Below are positions 23,433 to 36,879 of a stretch of DNA of 64,000 nucleotides, one piece after another; within the stretch, counting starts at the first letter, position 1; the number at the start of each line of letters is the position of its first letter. The notes below the pieces were generated by a model. It saw only the letters and a program-made list of their open reading frames with translations, was not told the DNA's origin and ran no database searches. This stretch comes from Pinus tabuliformis (Eukaryota; Streptophyta; Pinopsida; Pinales; Pinaceae). The translations under genes and the position numbers were made by a program. Where the stretch lies: contig CM062816.1 in the NCBI GenBank assembly GCA_031772625.1, positions 831,334,071 to 831,398,070 of the forward strand, in the 5' to 3' direction.

Positions 23433-24037
23433 AGACATTTAAAAGAAACAGGCACCATGATTCAGACAATTGAAATAATATGTTTACTAAATAACAGTTC
23501 CAAAGATAAATAAAAGATATACTTAGTTGATAAACCAGTTAGAAGTGGATCAAACGCACACCTCAATATATGTTTATATAGACCAATGATGGAAGGCTAG
23601 AAACGAGACGAGGAAACATCAAAAGAGTGTAGTCAATCAAGTCTACTTAAGAAAGGAAAGATTAGACAGGCTAATTGAGCACCAGACAATGCATCACATA
23701 TTCACTCTTTGAGCTAGCATTTAGGAGGCTAGACAGAATCACTTGAAGCTGTACTGCTTCTGTGTTGATTTTATGAAGGCCTTTCCTATTTCTAGTAATA
23801 CATTTACTCAATTTGGTGCAGACTTCGGGAGGAAGTCGAACCATAAAACTCAGTATAGCAAATCCAAGAAACTGAATCAAGGTCGAACAAAAATATTACA
23901 GACTTTAATAAAATAAAACCATAGTCGTAGTGAGGTCGGCAATACTTCAACAGAGACTCTGGTCTACATGAGAAGGGCCAAAAACCCAAGGGTAAAAGCT
24001 ATAAACCACTACAATAGGAGGAAAGTTAAACCCTCCA
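23433..24037. other. Mostly non-coding; one open frame of 69 codons on the minus strand
   Basis: The minus-strand frame 23880-23671 (starting MIQFLGFAIL) has reasonable composition but no recognised domain. It may be 3' untranslated sequence or an extra exon of the gene to its right; that gene already ends at 24038. Confidence 0.3.
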
Positions 24038-24727
24038 TCAGATGATAGGAAGACCGACTAGTAGCTCCAGCAAGTATTTGCATGCAGAACAGAGTCTGAG
24101 AAAAATAGATTTATCCCTGGAACGAAAGAACAAAGCCATGTTTTAATTAAGACACAAGAACCCTTTTTCTTACAGTGAGATAACCTGAGAGGCTAAATAC
24201 TTACCTGGAAAAACGATAAAGGTTGGACCAAAGAGCTCGCCGCCCAGCTGACAAGACAAAGTGTTCATGCAGCACCCTCGCCAGACCAAACTGCAAGAAG
24301 TGCTAAGTTTGTGAATTAAGGAAGATCTGGTAGGACAATACAGGAAAACGAAGAAAAGAAAATAGACTTGGAACAACTTGTAACTTCACCTGATAAACAG
24401 TAGGCCGCACCTCGACCTTGTACTGGAGCACTCCAATCGTTGCTGCAACTAGTCGAAAGCATCATGCGTTCGAATCCCAGAAGAGTTTTCCCTCAGGCAG
24501 AGCAAAGGTGTTGGGCAGAACGCCAAAGTAGAGGGTAGCAAATGACCCGCAAACTTTGTTTGAGTACATGATAAGCCACCCGCAACAGCCATAGCCATGC
24601 GATCTGCAAACTGAAGCCTACACCGTCGATAACAAGAAGGATCCGGAGAAAGACTGTTCCAGCTGTACCAACTATTAAATTGGTGACAGAGGAATTGAAT
24701 GACGAGGGTTTGGATAAGTTCAACACA
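24038..24727 (-). CDS. Unrecognised small spliced gene
   Basis: Minus-strand exons with GT/AG borders and matching phases: 24442-24390, 24290-24205 and a terminal exon 24116-24038 ending in TGA. A likely earlier exon 24727-24580 ends in phase with the next. Encoded segments include GVLQYKVEVRPTVYQ, then FGLARVLHEHFVLSAG, RALWSNLYRFS, then DKSIFLRLCSACKYLLELLV. The two sure introns keep the frame (phase 0, then phase 2). The earlier exon could instead be read in a different frame beginning at ATG 24852, so its identity is open. I do not recognise the family. The coding potential is short, about 110 residues, and a non-coding spliced RNA cannot be excluded. Confidence 0.4.
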
Positions 24728-24944
24728 CTAGTTGTGAAGTCCCATGGTGGTGATGGCGTAAGAACAGGTACCAACCGTACTTTGCATCGAACACGTTGGC
24801 ATATCAACCGTACTTTGCATCGAACAACGTGAAGGCTGTAATAAGACCCCAATTATTTTCCGGACCAAAACTTTGCTTAAACTTAGGTTAAAATGCCAAT
24901 ACACTGAAAATATAACGGTCAAACTATGAACTAATGCTCGGTCA

Positions 24945-24960
24945 GCGATCGATCGATCGC
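24945..24960. other. Perfect 16-bp palindrome
   Basis: GCGATCGATCGATCGC is self-complementary. It is followed at once by a stem-loop built from TAGTCCC and GGGACTA around 24963-24982. Confidence 0.8.
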
Positions 24961-24996
24961 TAATAGTCCCAGGCAGGGACTAATAATGATAATAGT

Positions 24997-25070
24997 AGTT
25001 TTTATTTAATAATAATAATAATAGTTTTTATTTATTATTATTAACTATTATTCATAATTAAATAAAAACT
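24997..25070. repeat. AT-rich inverted repeat, 14-bp perfect arms
   Basis: AGTTTTTATTTAAT at 24997-25010 and its reverse complement at 25057-25070 enclose ATT/AAT-repeat sequence. Confidence 0.8.
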
Positions 25071-25100
25071 AAAAAGGATAATAATAAATATTATTAATCA

Positions 25101-27593
25101 AGACGACCTTCATTTCATCCTTAAATCAACTCACCTCATGACTATTTAAATCTCGCAGTTAAGCTCTTCTACTATCAACATTCAAGAAGTCCTGATGATG
25201 GATACCTGTTGGGATTTGAAACATTGACGAAAAATGGTTTTTACTGTGGGTTCTTCGGTAATTAAGTCAAAAGATATAAACCACATATGTCTAAAATCCA
25301 GAAACATTGTTTTATTAAAGACCATTAATTATTAGAGAGCCCTATGTTCGTATTCATTTCATTTGATTACCATTCTTGCATATAGATGGTTTTGAGTCTC
25401 CTATAACATTATCTTTTGAACACCCTCTCTGTTTTTCCTTTTAAGCTAGAAGAATAATTAGCTCGTTTCTCTTTTGGTGAGCAAAGTCACAGGAAAATTT
25501 CCCATCCATTGGTTAGGTCATTACAAAAACATGGTGCTAACATGCCTTATTGACTGGGCTTATTCAGCCACTACATTTGAAGGGGGCCATGTTTACTTCC
25601 ATTTTCTTCTTTGCTAGATTTGTTACAAGTCAATCCTCAGTTTGAATGTTCTTGGTTCCACAAAAGATAAATTGAGTCGTACAGTAGTGGAATTCCATGC
25701 TCCACTTCTTTTTGGAGGAAAGTCGCTATTTGAAGAAACATTTCATGTTTCAACTCTCTCTTTGGGTGCAGACTAGTATTGAAGACTTGGTTCTGGAACC
25801 TAATTATCCTGAAGTTTATTCATTGTTATTACAAGCTGCGTTCTTGCATTAATTGATATATTGTCTTTATTGGCTGAAACCAAAGATTTTTTTGCTTACC
25901 TTTATAGGAATTAACTAGGAATGGATTTCCATGTTTAAAGAACCTATATTTATTCAATCATTTCAAGTGTATGGAATTGCTATAGACAAAAGTGTTGCAA
26001 AAGGATACCTTGCAGACATCTAATGTGACTACATCACATCTTAATTTATCAATGAAATGCATTGATATGACAAATTTGAACTTAATTGTCTTGTATATCC
26101 ATTGCAATCAACAATGTTCTAGATGCTTGTCAGTATTTAATCCAAAATTCTACACCAACCCCTACGAGATCATAATATTCTTACTTCAATGGGAAAATAG
26201 TGCATTGACCTTCAACATTTTCATTTGAATCTTGATGTAGAAACATTGTTCTCTCTTAGCACCAGGTTTTTCAAAATTATCCTCATTAGCTGGTGGTTTC
26301 TGCGTGCTCATACAAGCCATTTCACATTCGAATTTGAGTCACATTTTGATTATTGTCCCTAAGTATTGGTGAGATATTTCTTTGATGTTGTCTTCTAATT
26401 TTTAGGATGCAATTTCAAGGAAAAATATATGTCATTGTAAATTACACCTTGTGCAACTTGGTGTTGAGTATCAAGGTCATGCAACTCCTTGAGAGGGGGA
26501 ACCTCTAATGAAAATTTGGAATGGAGTCCCAATGTAAGACCATGCACACATAAGCTCTATAATGTACACAAAAATGGTGGTAGCAACCCCGATTACCATT
26601 TGAACTTGAGTTTAGTCTTTCTGTAAATGATTATGTTTAAACTTGATTTTTTCTAAATCCAAATTGCATATTAAACTAGTAGATCGATTTTTGTCTATAT
26701 ATAATCTCGATGTAAACATATGCAAATGTGGAAATACCAACATTCCATGTCAACAGGTTATGGATCCCCATTAAAAACATGAGTTAAAATTTTGATTTTG
26801 GCTTAATATTTTGTAAACGATAATGTTTGACATTTCAACTCATGGAAACATAGCTTAGCATGGCTATAATTTGGTTATAAAACTAGCTCTTGATGTGTAA
26901 TTTGATCCTTGATTTAGTGTGTATCATAAGTATAGGAGCTATGTAGGTGAAAGTCAATTCATCATTATATAGCACAAATAATAGTCAACATTTGACTTCA
27001 TGAAAGTAGTGGTTCAAGATAGTGTTAGAAATCAACTTTAGAAATTAAATTTGACATCCATTTTCCCATAGGATCCATAGTGTTATCTTTAAATCCGTAT
27101 AATTATGTTTTTAGTTGAAATGATTAGACCCACACTATTGTGGTGGGAAAGCTTCAAAGCATTTAGTTCCATTTTCATCATTTTGTGATGATTTCATCCT
27201 TTGGTAGGAGGATTAATATCCATTTTCACCTAGACTTAAATTTTCCTTATGCCTTACCCTTTGTTTACAACATGGAGACAACTTGGAGACACACAAAGCA
27301 GTGTCACCATGTATATAATTTGAATATATTTCTTACATTTAAACCTGACCAATTCTCATTGTCCATGTTCTTACTTCTGAAAATTTGTCTTGAGGGGTGA
27401 GATCAAACCACCTATTTACTTTCCAGCTACAAATGTCCACACATGTTGTCTTGAATATGGGTACCACTTGTCTTCAATATGGGCACCACTATACAAGGAG
27501 TGCCACTGTACAAGGACTAGTTTTTGAAATTTATTGGTAAGAAATTTACTTGTAAATGCAAATATGATCTAATTGGATTCCAGATATTTCACG
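25101..27593. other. AT-rich intergenic interval
   Basis: Nothing was supported beyond short open frames (longest about 78 codons at 25992-26228). No LTR, splice-consistent gene or repeat array was recognised. Confidence 0.45.
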
Positions 27594-27598
27594 ACTCT

Positions 27599-28330
27599 TG
27601 TTACACGTCATTTTTTTGCATTAGGCAAATGACCATCGATTTGGATCTCTCACTATCCACAAATGTGTCCCAAAGCATTCCTCTGCAAAGTTTGAAATTA
27701 AATTATCCCAAAGAAAGTGGAATTTCTATATCCTATGGTACAAAACCCTAATTTTCGTTATGTTCATAGTTACCTAGCTGATTCATGCACATAAGCAGGG
27801 AGGACCATTATTATCTATGCAAAAGTATGCACTATCTTCCACTATTGCCTACGAAGATGACTTGAAGTACGTAAAAATAAAAAGTAAAGTCTAGAAGCAT
27901 TGTTTGTAGCATCTATCCCAACCAACAAGCTTCGAATGAGTGCATATTCAGTGTTGATCCCTCCCATCATGGAGTAACTCCCATTCCTTTGTGGAACCTC
28001 TATCCCACTAATAGTGGATCTCATCCCTTGGAGGATGGATCCATAACTTCCATTCTTGGCCAATAAAGCCATTACAGGTCTAAGGATTGGAAAAGAATTG
28101 TTAGAAGTAGGTTTATGATGTTGAGATTAGGTTGGAAGGATTTTCATGCAAGGGAGAGGGTTGGAGATTGCAAAAAGGGCTTGCTACATCAAGGCTACAT
28201 GGTTGTAAGGCTTTTCTCCAGTTTTATGAATATAAGCAATTGTTCTTTCTCAGTTACATCTTCATTGATTTATTTCGTAGGATTCCTTGATCATTTACAT
28301 GAGTTTTGGTTGTACAATTGATCACACATG
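27599..28330 (+). repeat. 5' LTR (recognisable part) of the Tat-like element
   Basis: Matches the first about 735 bp of the 3' LTR at 39111-40168, sharing the starts TGTTACACGTCATTTT and the downstream TTTTATGAATATAAGCAA. The recognisable part is shorter than the 3' copy, and no clear primer binding site was seen beside it. Confidence 0.85.
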
Positions 28331-28450
28331 TATGATGACCTGGTGAAGTGATCGTATATGATCTTTTTGTTTCAATGAAAATCTATGTAAGGTAAGGGGA
28401 GACTTTTTCACCTTTTCAACCAACCTTATACTTGGTCATCTGGTTTATCT

Positions 28451-30910
28451 ATGTCGACTGATCAAAGCATGACTTCCATGCCTGAATTATTTATGGCATT
28501 AGATCAACATATTCACATGGTGTTTGGTAATTCAAGTAACCCTCAAGTAACCCCAACTGGAATTTATTACCAGCCTGGAGGGAAACCACCTTATCCTCCA
28601 CCTGGAGGACAACCTATTGTTGGGGGTCAATCTTTTACCAAAACTTATGGTTAGATACCTCAACTTGGCTATGGCAAACCGTTGTAAATCAAACTTTACT
28701 TGGAACTTATTATCCTGAGATGAACACAGTTTGAAATCTTTCCTTTAATCAACAGTATGGTCCAGGTGCTCCACAAGTGCCACTTTATCAACCTATTCAG
28801 CCTACTGGACAAGTTATACCTCATATACCTATTCCAGGTATTGTTGTACCTATCCAGCAGCCTGTTTAGGGAATTCCTAAATTAATTTTCCAACAACCTA
28901 TTCAAGGAATTCCTCAAACACCTGTTCAACAACTAATTCAATGACCTGTTCAGAGCTCGCCACAGACCCCTATTCAAACAATTGTTTCACATTCGGTTCC
29001 AAGTTCTCCTCAACCACCTATTCCAAGAGTATCACAAATGACCATTCCAGTAACCCCTCAAATATTTGTTCCTCAAACTACTCAAGAAATCTCGCAGGAT
29101 TTTGCTTATTAAATTGTTCCTGCGATCTAGTCTTGACCACAGATCCATATAGAGCAACCCATTGTCGAAACAAGGAAAACACATCTACAAGGTCAAGCTT
29201 TCCAAAGCTTGCCTTTTCAAGGTTAATCTTACCAGGTTCCACCTTTTCAGTTACAAGTTTTTTAAACTCCACCTTTCCAAGGCTAAACTTTCCAAAACCC
29301 ACCTTTTCAAGGTCAATTGATTCAAAGTAAACCTATTCAAAGTAAATTTGTTCAAGGTCAACCTTTGCAAGCACAACCTGTGCAGGGGAAATATTACTTA
29401 GGTCAAGTGGTTCAAGCTCAACATTTCTAGAGTCAATCGTACCCTAGTCATACTTATCAAGTCCTTTTTCAACCTCAAACCAGTATGGTTCAATGTGGTT
29501 ACCCTATTGTAATTCCAATTCCAAATGCTTATGCTATTCCAGGATATCCTGGATATCCACCCATAGGGGTTTGTCTTAACCCTCAAAGTTATAAAACATT
29601 ACCGCAAGATCCTAGCCGACAATTATCATTTATTGCAATGTTAGATCTACTAGATTTGTCCCACTAAACCAACGATCCTATTTATTATTATCCTTTTTGG
29701 TCAGTATTTCCTACCAAGTTACCAAGTGACATACCTAAATTTGAAGGTAAATCGGGAGAGGATCCATCCAATCATGTGATGACATATCATCTTTGGTGTG
29801 CATAAAATTCTTTGATCGATGACTCCATCCATCTATGCCTTTTCCAACGAACTTTAACCGATTCGGTAGCTAAATGGTATATAGAGATACCTTTTGCCTC
29901 TTTCCATAAATTTAACTCCCTGACAACAAAAATTTTAACCCACTTTCAACTACTAATCCATTGTGATATTGTTATCGAACTATTGACATCTTTAAAATGC
30001 TTGACGTTGGCTGACATCTCCAATCATATCCATGAATGGATACGTAGACATCACTTAGTCAAAGTTTTCATTCCAAATCAAATTTTAGTTGAATGGTGTG
30101 CAAAGTCGCTTCTTCCCATTAGCAAGTAATTTCTCATGCCCAATACTTAGACTTAGTATACACTCAATCTGACACTTTGTATGAAAAAATCCTAAATTTA
30201 CCTCACCCTACGGGTGAACTCATTATTACATCTCCTACAGGATCAAGATCTAATGCCATTGATAGTATTACAGGTTATGTCAGCCAACGGTCTAAGGGGA
30301 AAAATAAAAATTCTAAAAATACTCATACTTTGGCCATACAAGATACACCATTTGAAATCTTTCCTCCAGAAACTATTTCCGAGATCAACGATGTAGAAGC
30401 ATCTACTAGCAAGATGAATCAATTGGAAATAAAAAGAAGAGGAAAGGTAAAATGAAACAAAATTCGTCTCCAAAAGAGAAACCTGCTAAATCTGAGCCTA
30501 CTGACGAAAAACAAAAATCGCTTTATGCTTGCCTTATCTACAATGAGGATCACTATACGAAGGAATTCCCACATTGGCCAGAGGTTTCTAAATTCATTAA
30601 ACATTCTCCAACTCCTATTGTTTTGAAGGATCCATTTCCTTCTAAAGACAACAAAATGGTTTCTCATAACACATCTTCCTCTTCCACATCACAAGATATC
30701 CTGATGATGTCTTCGCAAGAAGTTTTGGTAGCTACGAGATCCAAAGATTACAGGTCCAAGCATCCTGTCAAAAATGGAAATGAAGTTAGTTTGTCTGGCC
30801 AACCTTCCAATTCAATTCCTCCTTCTCCTTCTGAACCATTACAAATCGAGAAGCCAAATCCTAACACGATGATACCACTGCCTCTAAAAGGTGTGCTTTG
30901 GAAATAAGCT
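28451..30910 (+). pseudogene. gag region of the Tat-like element
   Basis: The plus-strand region opens with MSTDQSMTSMPELF and a Pro/Gly/Gln-rich stretch. It then has a typical gypsy gag core near 29700-30120 (PKFEGKSGEDP, VAKWYIEIP), followed by a Lys/Ser-rich segment to about 30900. The nucleocapsid and capsid role is inferred from position and gag likeness. It is decayed. Confidence 0.7.
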
Positions 30911-31139
30911 TTCAACTCACATGCTAGAGCTACGCAAAATTACAACATTGTTGAAGACCTAGCTATGTCTCCTTCTACAATGTCAGCTCTAGAAGTATTG
31001 CAAACATGCCTAGCATAGTGAAAGATTTTATTTTCAACTATAGGAGCTATTGATCCACAGGATTCTAACTTAATTATCTTTGATCTTGAGAGTCATATCC
31101 CGAGACTCCCTCATCAACTGGAAATCCAAATTCCAGTTT

Positions 31140-34100
31140 TGTTAAAACTAGACGAGTATTTCGTATAGTTGTTGATGAAGGAGCTTCTACGTGCATTATG
31201 TTGATTTCTTGTTGGAAAGATTTAGGTTCTCCAACCATTAATCAATCGCCTACCACTCTAAAATCCTTTGATGGAAGAGGTTTCCTTCTATATGGGATCC
31301 TGAATGATTTTCTCATAGAAATAGAGGGAAAAACGGTCGCAATCGAAGTTGAAGTTGTGGATGCTTAGCTAGATTACAACCTTTTGCTTGGTCATAGTTG
31401 GACCTATGTTATGTTTGCAGTGGTCTCGTCACTATTTCGAATGATACATTTTCCTCATAAGGGAAAAATGGTCAAAGTAGACCAGCTGTCTTACTACCCT
31501 TTAGAACCTGTCTACGGGTTGCATACCTTTGTCAGAAAAATGATTTCTCCTTATGAAGTTATTGGCGTTTGTTTACTCGAAGAATCATCATTGGTAGGAA
31601 CCTTTGCAATGCCTCCACCGAATTTTCCTTCTCATTTTGCCGAGGTAAACATGATTACATCAAGCACTATGCAATCTCTTCATATGTGGATAGTGCCTTT
31701 AGAATCTGAGTTATCCTCCTATGGAAATGAGATGCCTTTGAGCACTTTTGAATTGTCTTATCAAGCAGTACAATCGTTTTCCAACCCAGCATCTTCAGAT
31801 ATTGGTCGAGTGGATATGATCAATGAAGATTATTATCCTTTTCCTTAGTTAGAACTGCTTTTATTCTCTGATCCTTTCAATCATACGTTTCCAACTGATG
31901 AAAGTATCATGGAGGTTATGACTTCGGATGAAATGCCATGGAACGATCACCATCATCGTTCATCTTTTCTACCTAGCCCTGACAAAATCAAGAATGATTT
32001 TTCGAATATGTTTTCACCTGAGATAGTAAAAATTCCATAATCACCCATTTCAGTATTTCAATCTGAATCCGAAAGAAATTTGGGGAATATATCTGCGACC
32101 ATCACCATTGACATCTCAGTTAAAATAGGAATTGTTGAAAATATTCACATAGGTGCCTCATGCTCAATCGAAGAAATTCGAACATATAAGGCCCTATTTC
32201 AAGAATTTTGTGACATTTTTTCCTGGTCCTATGAGGAAATGCCAGGAATTGATCCAAGCATTATAATACATGAAATCAAGACTTACCTGGATTTCAAGCC
32301 TGTCAGACAACGATTACGTCTGGTGCATCCGCGAAAAGCTGTTGCGATTAAAGCTGAGGTTGAGAAACTGCTCAAAGCAGGTTTCATCTACCTGATTCCC
32401 TTAACTGATTGGGTATCCAATATCGTGTCTGTTAACAAGAAATAGGGAACCATTAGAGTATGTGTCAACTATAGGGACATCAATAAGGCTTATCCAAAAG
32501 ACAATTATCCTACTCCCTATATCGATCAAATCATCGACGAATGTGCCGGAAATGAAATATTTTCATTTATGGATGGATTTTTTGGCTACAATCAAATCAA
32601 CATACTCCCAGCTGATCAACATAAAACCACATTCATTTGCCCATGGGGGACTTTTGTCTATCGAAAACTCTCATTCGGTCTAAAGAATGCAGGTGCAACT
32701 TTGCAACAGGTAATGTCTTATGAATTTCCCGATATCAAGCATATTTTGCAATAGTATTTGGATGACTTTCTAGCTCATTCACTAAGACGAGAATACCATC
32801 CGATTCATTTGAGAGAAATTTTCATCATATTTCATCATTACAATATTTGCTTGAATCCACATAATTTTGTTTTCGGTTTACAATCTGGTCGATTGCTAGG
32901 GTTTCCGGTTTCAAAGGAAGGCATTGGTGTTGATCCATTGAAGGGTGAGGCAATCTTGAATTTACCTCCTCCTTCCAATCTGCGCCAACTCCAAATTTTG
33001 CAAGGAAAGCAAACTTTCTACATCGATTTATCCAAAACTATGTCGAGTTGACTAAGGGTTTTACTCGACTGAAAAAGGGCATCCCATTTATTTGGGATGA
33101 AGTGGCTCAAAAATCCTTTGATGCACTTAAATATTCATTGACCCATACACCATTGTTTCATCCTCTTGATTATCATCGAGATTAATTTTTATACTTAGCA
33201 ATGTCTGATGCCACCATTGGTATGGTCCTAGTTTAGGAAGACGAGTCAAATGAAGAGAATGTGATATATTACTTAAGTCGTAATTTGACCAAAACTGAAG
33301 CAAAATATGCACATGTGGAGAAATTGGCCTTGGAAGTTATTCAAGTTGTCCAATGTTTCTATCACTACATTTTATTGCGCAAAACTACTGTAATTTATGA
33401 TTGCAACCCCATGGTTTTATTCTTACCAGAAAATTGTTGTGGGGTAAGTATTCCAAATGGATATTCATCCTACAGGAATTTGATTTGGAATTCATTAAAT
33501 CTATATCTAAGAAATCATTAGTAGTTGTTCAGTTATTGTGCGACTTTCCCTGTACTAAAACCAAAAACATGGCAGAAGATTCTCTTTCAGATGAATCTCT
33601 CTTTCTAATCAGTACTTTAGATCCTTGGTACAAATATATCATCATTTATCTCTAGACCCAGATTTTTTTGCCAGAATTGAGTCGAACTGATTGTCGTTAA
33701 ATCCGATATCGATCTCAGCAATACAATATTGCTAGTGACAAACTTTATCATCGTGGTGTTGATTCTATTTTCCGTCGATGTTTAACTCATGCATAAATCG
33801 AAAAGGCATTGAATGCCTGCAATTCTAGAGCTTGTGGTGGTCATATGTTAGGATTTTCCACTGCTCAAAAGATCTTGCGTGCAGTGTATTTTTGGCCTTC
33901 TATGTTTAAAAATTATTTAACTGTGCCCCGGAAATGCCATAATTATCAAATTTATGATCTAAAAATGCATGCAAATCCATCTCCTCTTCACCCAATCATT
34001 TTTTTCGATACTTTTGCTAAATTGTGCATTTATTTTCTTACATGTAACCCTCACTCGGCGAGGGGGCATGGATATATTATCCTTGCGGTATATTATTTAA

Positions 34101-34870
34101 AAAAATGGGTGAGGTGATGCCTACATACACAGATAACGGTGAAACAACATCCATTTTCGTGTTTAGTCATGTAATTTCTCAGTTTGGAGTACCACAAGTT
34201 ATCGTCACAGATCATGGTAGCCATTTTCGAAACCATATGATGACCGATCTTATCACCAAGTTAGGCCTGCGTCATGACAATTCTACCCCGTATTACCCAT
34301 AGGAAAATGGCCAAGTGGAGTTCATTAACAAGTTTTTAACCACCATGTTTAAACGGATTATCAAGACTCATAAATGAGAATGGCATATAATGCTACTTCC
34401 AGCCTTTTGGGCATACCGCACAACAACAAAAACTTCAACTAGTTTTACTCCTTTCCACCTTGTTTACAGCATGGAACCAGTTTTGTCGATTGAATGCGGG
34501 ATACCTTCTTTGAAATTGGAAATTGAATTATTACCAGCTACTTTTTCTGAAGAGGAACGCTTTATGTACTTAGCACGTCTCGATGAGACTCACATTGATG
34601 TTGCATTAGCTAGCGAGGCCCAAAAGAAACGAATTAAAGCACGATTGATTAGAATGTCAAACCTCGTTCATATGCCGAAGGTGATTTAGTCTTGGTCTAT
34701 GATCAAGAGCACGATAAGTTAGGCGCTAGTAAATTTGAGCCTATGTGGCATGGCCCTTATATTGTAAAACGTGCACTAGAAAAAGGGGCCTATGAGCTAG
34801 TGGATTATAATGGAATTCCTTTGACAAAGCCCATAAATGGTCTTTACCTAAAGAAATATTATGCTTAGAT
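31140..34870 (+). pseudogene. pol region (protease, RT, RNase H, integrase) of the Tat-like element
   Basis: Protease-like sequence lies near 31150-31500 (VVDEGAST, LLLGHSW). RT lies near 32150-33000 with FSFMDGFFGYNQI and YLDDFLAHS, and the gypsy-type RNase H near 33190-33520 (AMSDATIGMVL, LSRNLTKTEAKY). The integrase core is near 34030-34700 (VTDHGSHF, ENGQVEF, FWAYRTT). The order and motifs are those of non-chromodomain Ty3/gypsy elements. It is extensively broken. Confidence 0.8.
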
Positions 34871-34979
34871 TGTTTTGAGAAACATTTGTATATTACTATA
34901 CCCTAATTTTCATATGACAGTTGTTAGTGGTTTTGCGATTTTTCACTACTTCTCCTCCTTATCTTGTTTTACACTTGAT

Positions 34980-35400
34980 TTGCAAATGTCAACATTCCAT
35001 CAGAATTACATTAGCTTCACTGATGGTGTTTGTCGTAGTACACGGAATTTGTCTTCTGCAGCTTGGGTCATCTATTCACCCACATGCGAGTTAGTTTGTA
35101 TTCATGGGATATGCCTCGGTTGAACAATGAATAATATTGCAAAATATAGCATAGTGATTGAGCTATTATCTAATGCCATTTCATTTGGCATCTGTCGATT
35201 GATCGTTAGGTTAGATTCACAACTCATGGTATTACATTTGAATGGTGTTTATTCAGTTAGAATGTTAAGGATGTTTTTGTGGGTTCGTCTCTTGGAATGA
35301 GAATTTGATTATATTGAGTATCAACATATTCCAAGAAATTTAAACACATTAATAGATGCATTAGCTAATTATGTGTTAAATTGGCACTTGTAAAACATTT
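34980..35400 (+). pseudogene. Second, cellular-type RNase H after the integrase
   Basis: A plus-strand stretch after the integrase shows the RNase H pattern FTDGVC, then NNIAKYSIVIELL, VRLDSQLMV and HIPRNLNTLIDALAN. This matches the RNase HI series D...E...D...H-(X)n-D more closely in style to plant/archaeal RNase HI than to the RT-linked gypsy domain upstream. Tat-lineage elements are known to have gained such an archaeal-like RNase H, in various positions. It is a decayed fossil. Confidence 0.75.
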
Positions 35401-35929
35401 GTAAAGAAATCAATGCAATATTCATTCACATATTGTACAAGATAATCATAAATAGAAGTAGTAGGTTTTTCATTAGATAAAAGTCTATAAATAAGTGTGG
35501 CTTTTACAAAAAATGTCATCCAATGACATGAGGCCCCATGGCCTTTATTTTATGAACATGTCGATACATCATCAAAAATAAAAAATGTATCCCTTAGACT
35601 AGTCACTACGCATGATGGTGATCATGGTGGCATAAAATAGCACGCGCTACTCTTGTAGAAAACAACTAATAGGATCTGGAACTCCTGCAGTATGCCTCTA
35701 GTAGCGGAGAGGAAGATCATCTATAGCAGCATCTAGAATGTCTAGAGTCAACCTCTCAAGGTTGTGCTCTATCTTTGTCAGTGTCTATGCCGCATCTAGG
35801 TTCTATACTATGGGGGAAATTGGCTTCTCACCACCTCGTTCAAATCTCCGTAATCCATCTGGTCTCATTGGGGCCACATCTACATGATCATTTTGGATAA
35901 TTAGTTGGATTCCAAAAGTTTAAAAAAAT

Positions 35930-36860
35930 GAAAATATTAAAATCAACGAAAATGTGTTTTTTTACCTATAGCACCCCACTACATCCCAGGAGGCAGTGGC
36001 ATGTTCATATCTCATGTGTAGTCCATCCCTGCATACTAAAAGTCCTCGATCATGATGATATGGCTTTCCAGCCACTCAAAGAAGTTAGGAGTAAATCTGA
36101 CTGTTGGTCCTTCACCACCTCCATGACGTGTCAAAAGTGTACCCAATTTTAGCATACGAGGTCACGAGGCCCTCCTCTCTATAAATACTTGTGGATCTAG
36201 AAGAGGAATCTACTCCAAAGCAAATGAAATAACAAAGGCACCATACCCAAATTTTTTGAGTGTTCTCATTCTGACCCTGGTTAGTTGCATCTTCAAGTTG
36301 GCAACTACAACCTCACACCAGTTAAATATAGTACCATGAAAACAATCCACAGTAGCCTACATTTGAGCCTTAGTGAGAAAATGTAAATTTGCAGTACCAC
36401 ACAACCATGCAACTATAAACCTGATGCCTTTCAAAGGAATCTGAGATATGGTCATGATATCAATCCAACCATCTTTGAGAGCAGCCCCATTAGTACAATA
36501 TTGTATCAAATAGGTATCATTGTTCTCGCCACTGTGCCTATGGCCATACGGATGAATTCCTTGCCATGGCATGGAAGTCCACTCAGAAAGTAAATGTCAT
36601 CAGCATCGATGACAAGTCTATGGTCTCTGACTATGAAACATTCTTCTTGAACATTCCACTTTCCTACAATCCATTCAAACAATTCTAATTGGGCCCTCGT
36701 TCCCGGAATGGTGAAAAACTTGTATTATCCACAATTTGTCAAGGTTTGTATGGTTGTTGGGTCATTGAGAGAAAGTATATCTTGTTCTTTGTGCTCACGC
36801 TCTCTCCATTCCATGTTTATGGTTCAAAAGTTGCAATTAAACATTAAATATCATTAGAAT
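35930..36860 (-). pseudogene. Antisense reading frame inside the Tat-like element
   Basis: On the minus strand, opposite to gag-pol, the region reads as degraded protein: TRAQLELFEWIVGKWNVQEE, then DADDIYFLSGLPCHG, then GWIDIMTISQIPL and a region with TLKKFGYGAFVISFALE. Antisense open frames of unknown function downstream of integrase are known from Tat-type elements. The sequence resembles that class in my judgement; the function is unknown. Confidence 0.6.
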
Positions 36861-36879
36861 CAAATATGGAGAGATTTAG

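Noticed and set aside
24440-24490. tRNA or SINE B-box-like GGGATTCGAACGC sequence
   Set aside because: No matching A box or cloverleaf at the right distance, and the stretch overlaps an exon border of a phase-consistent gene.
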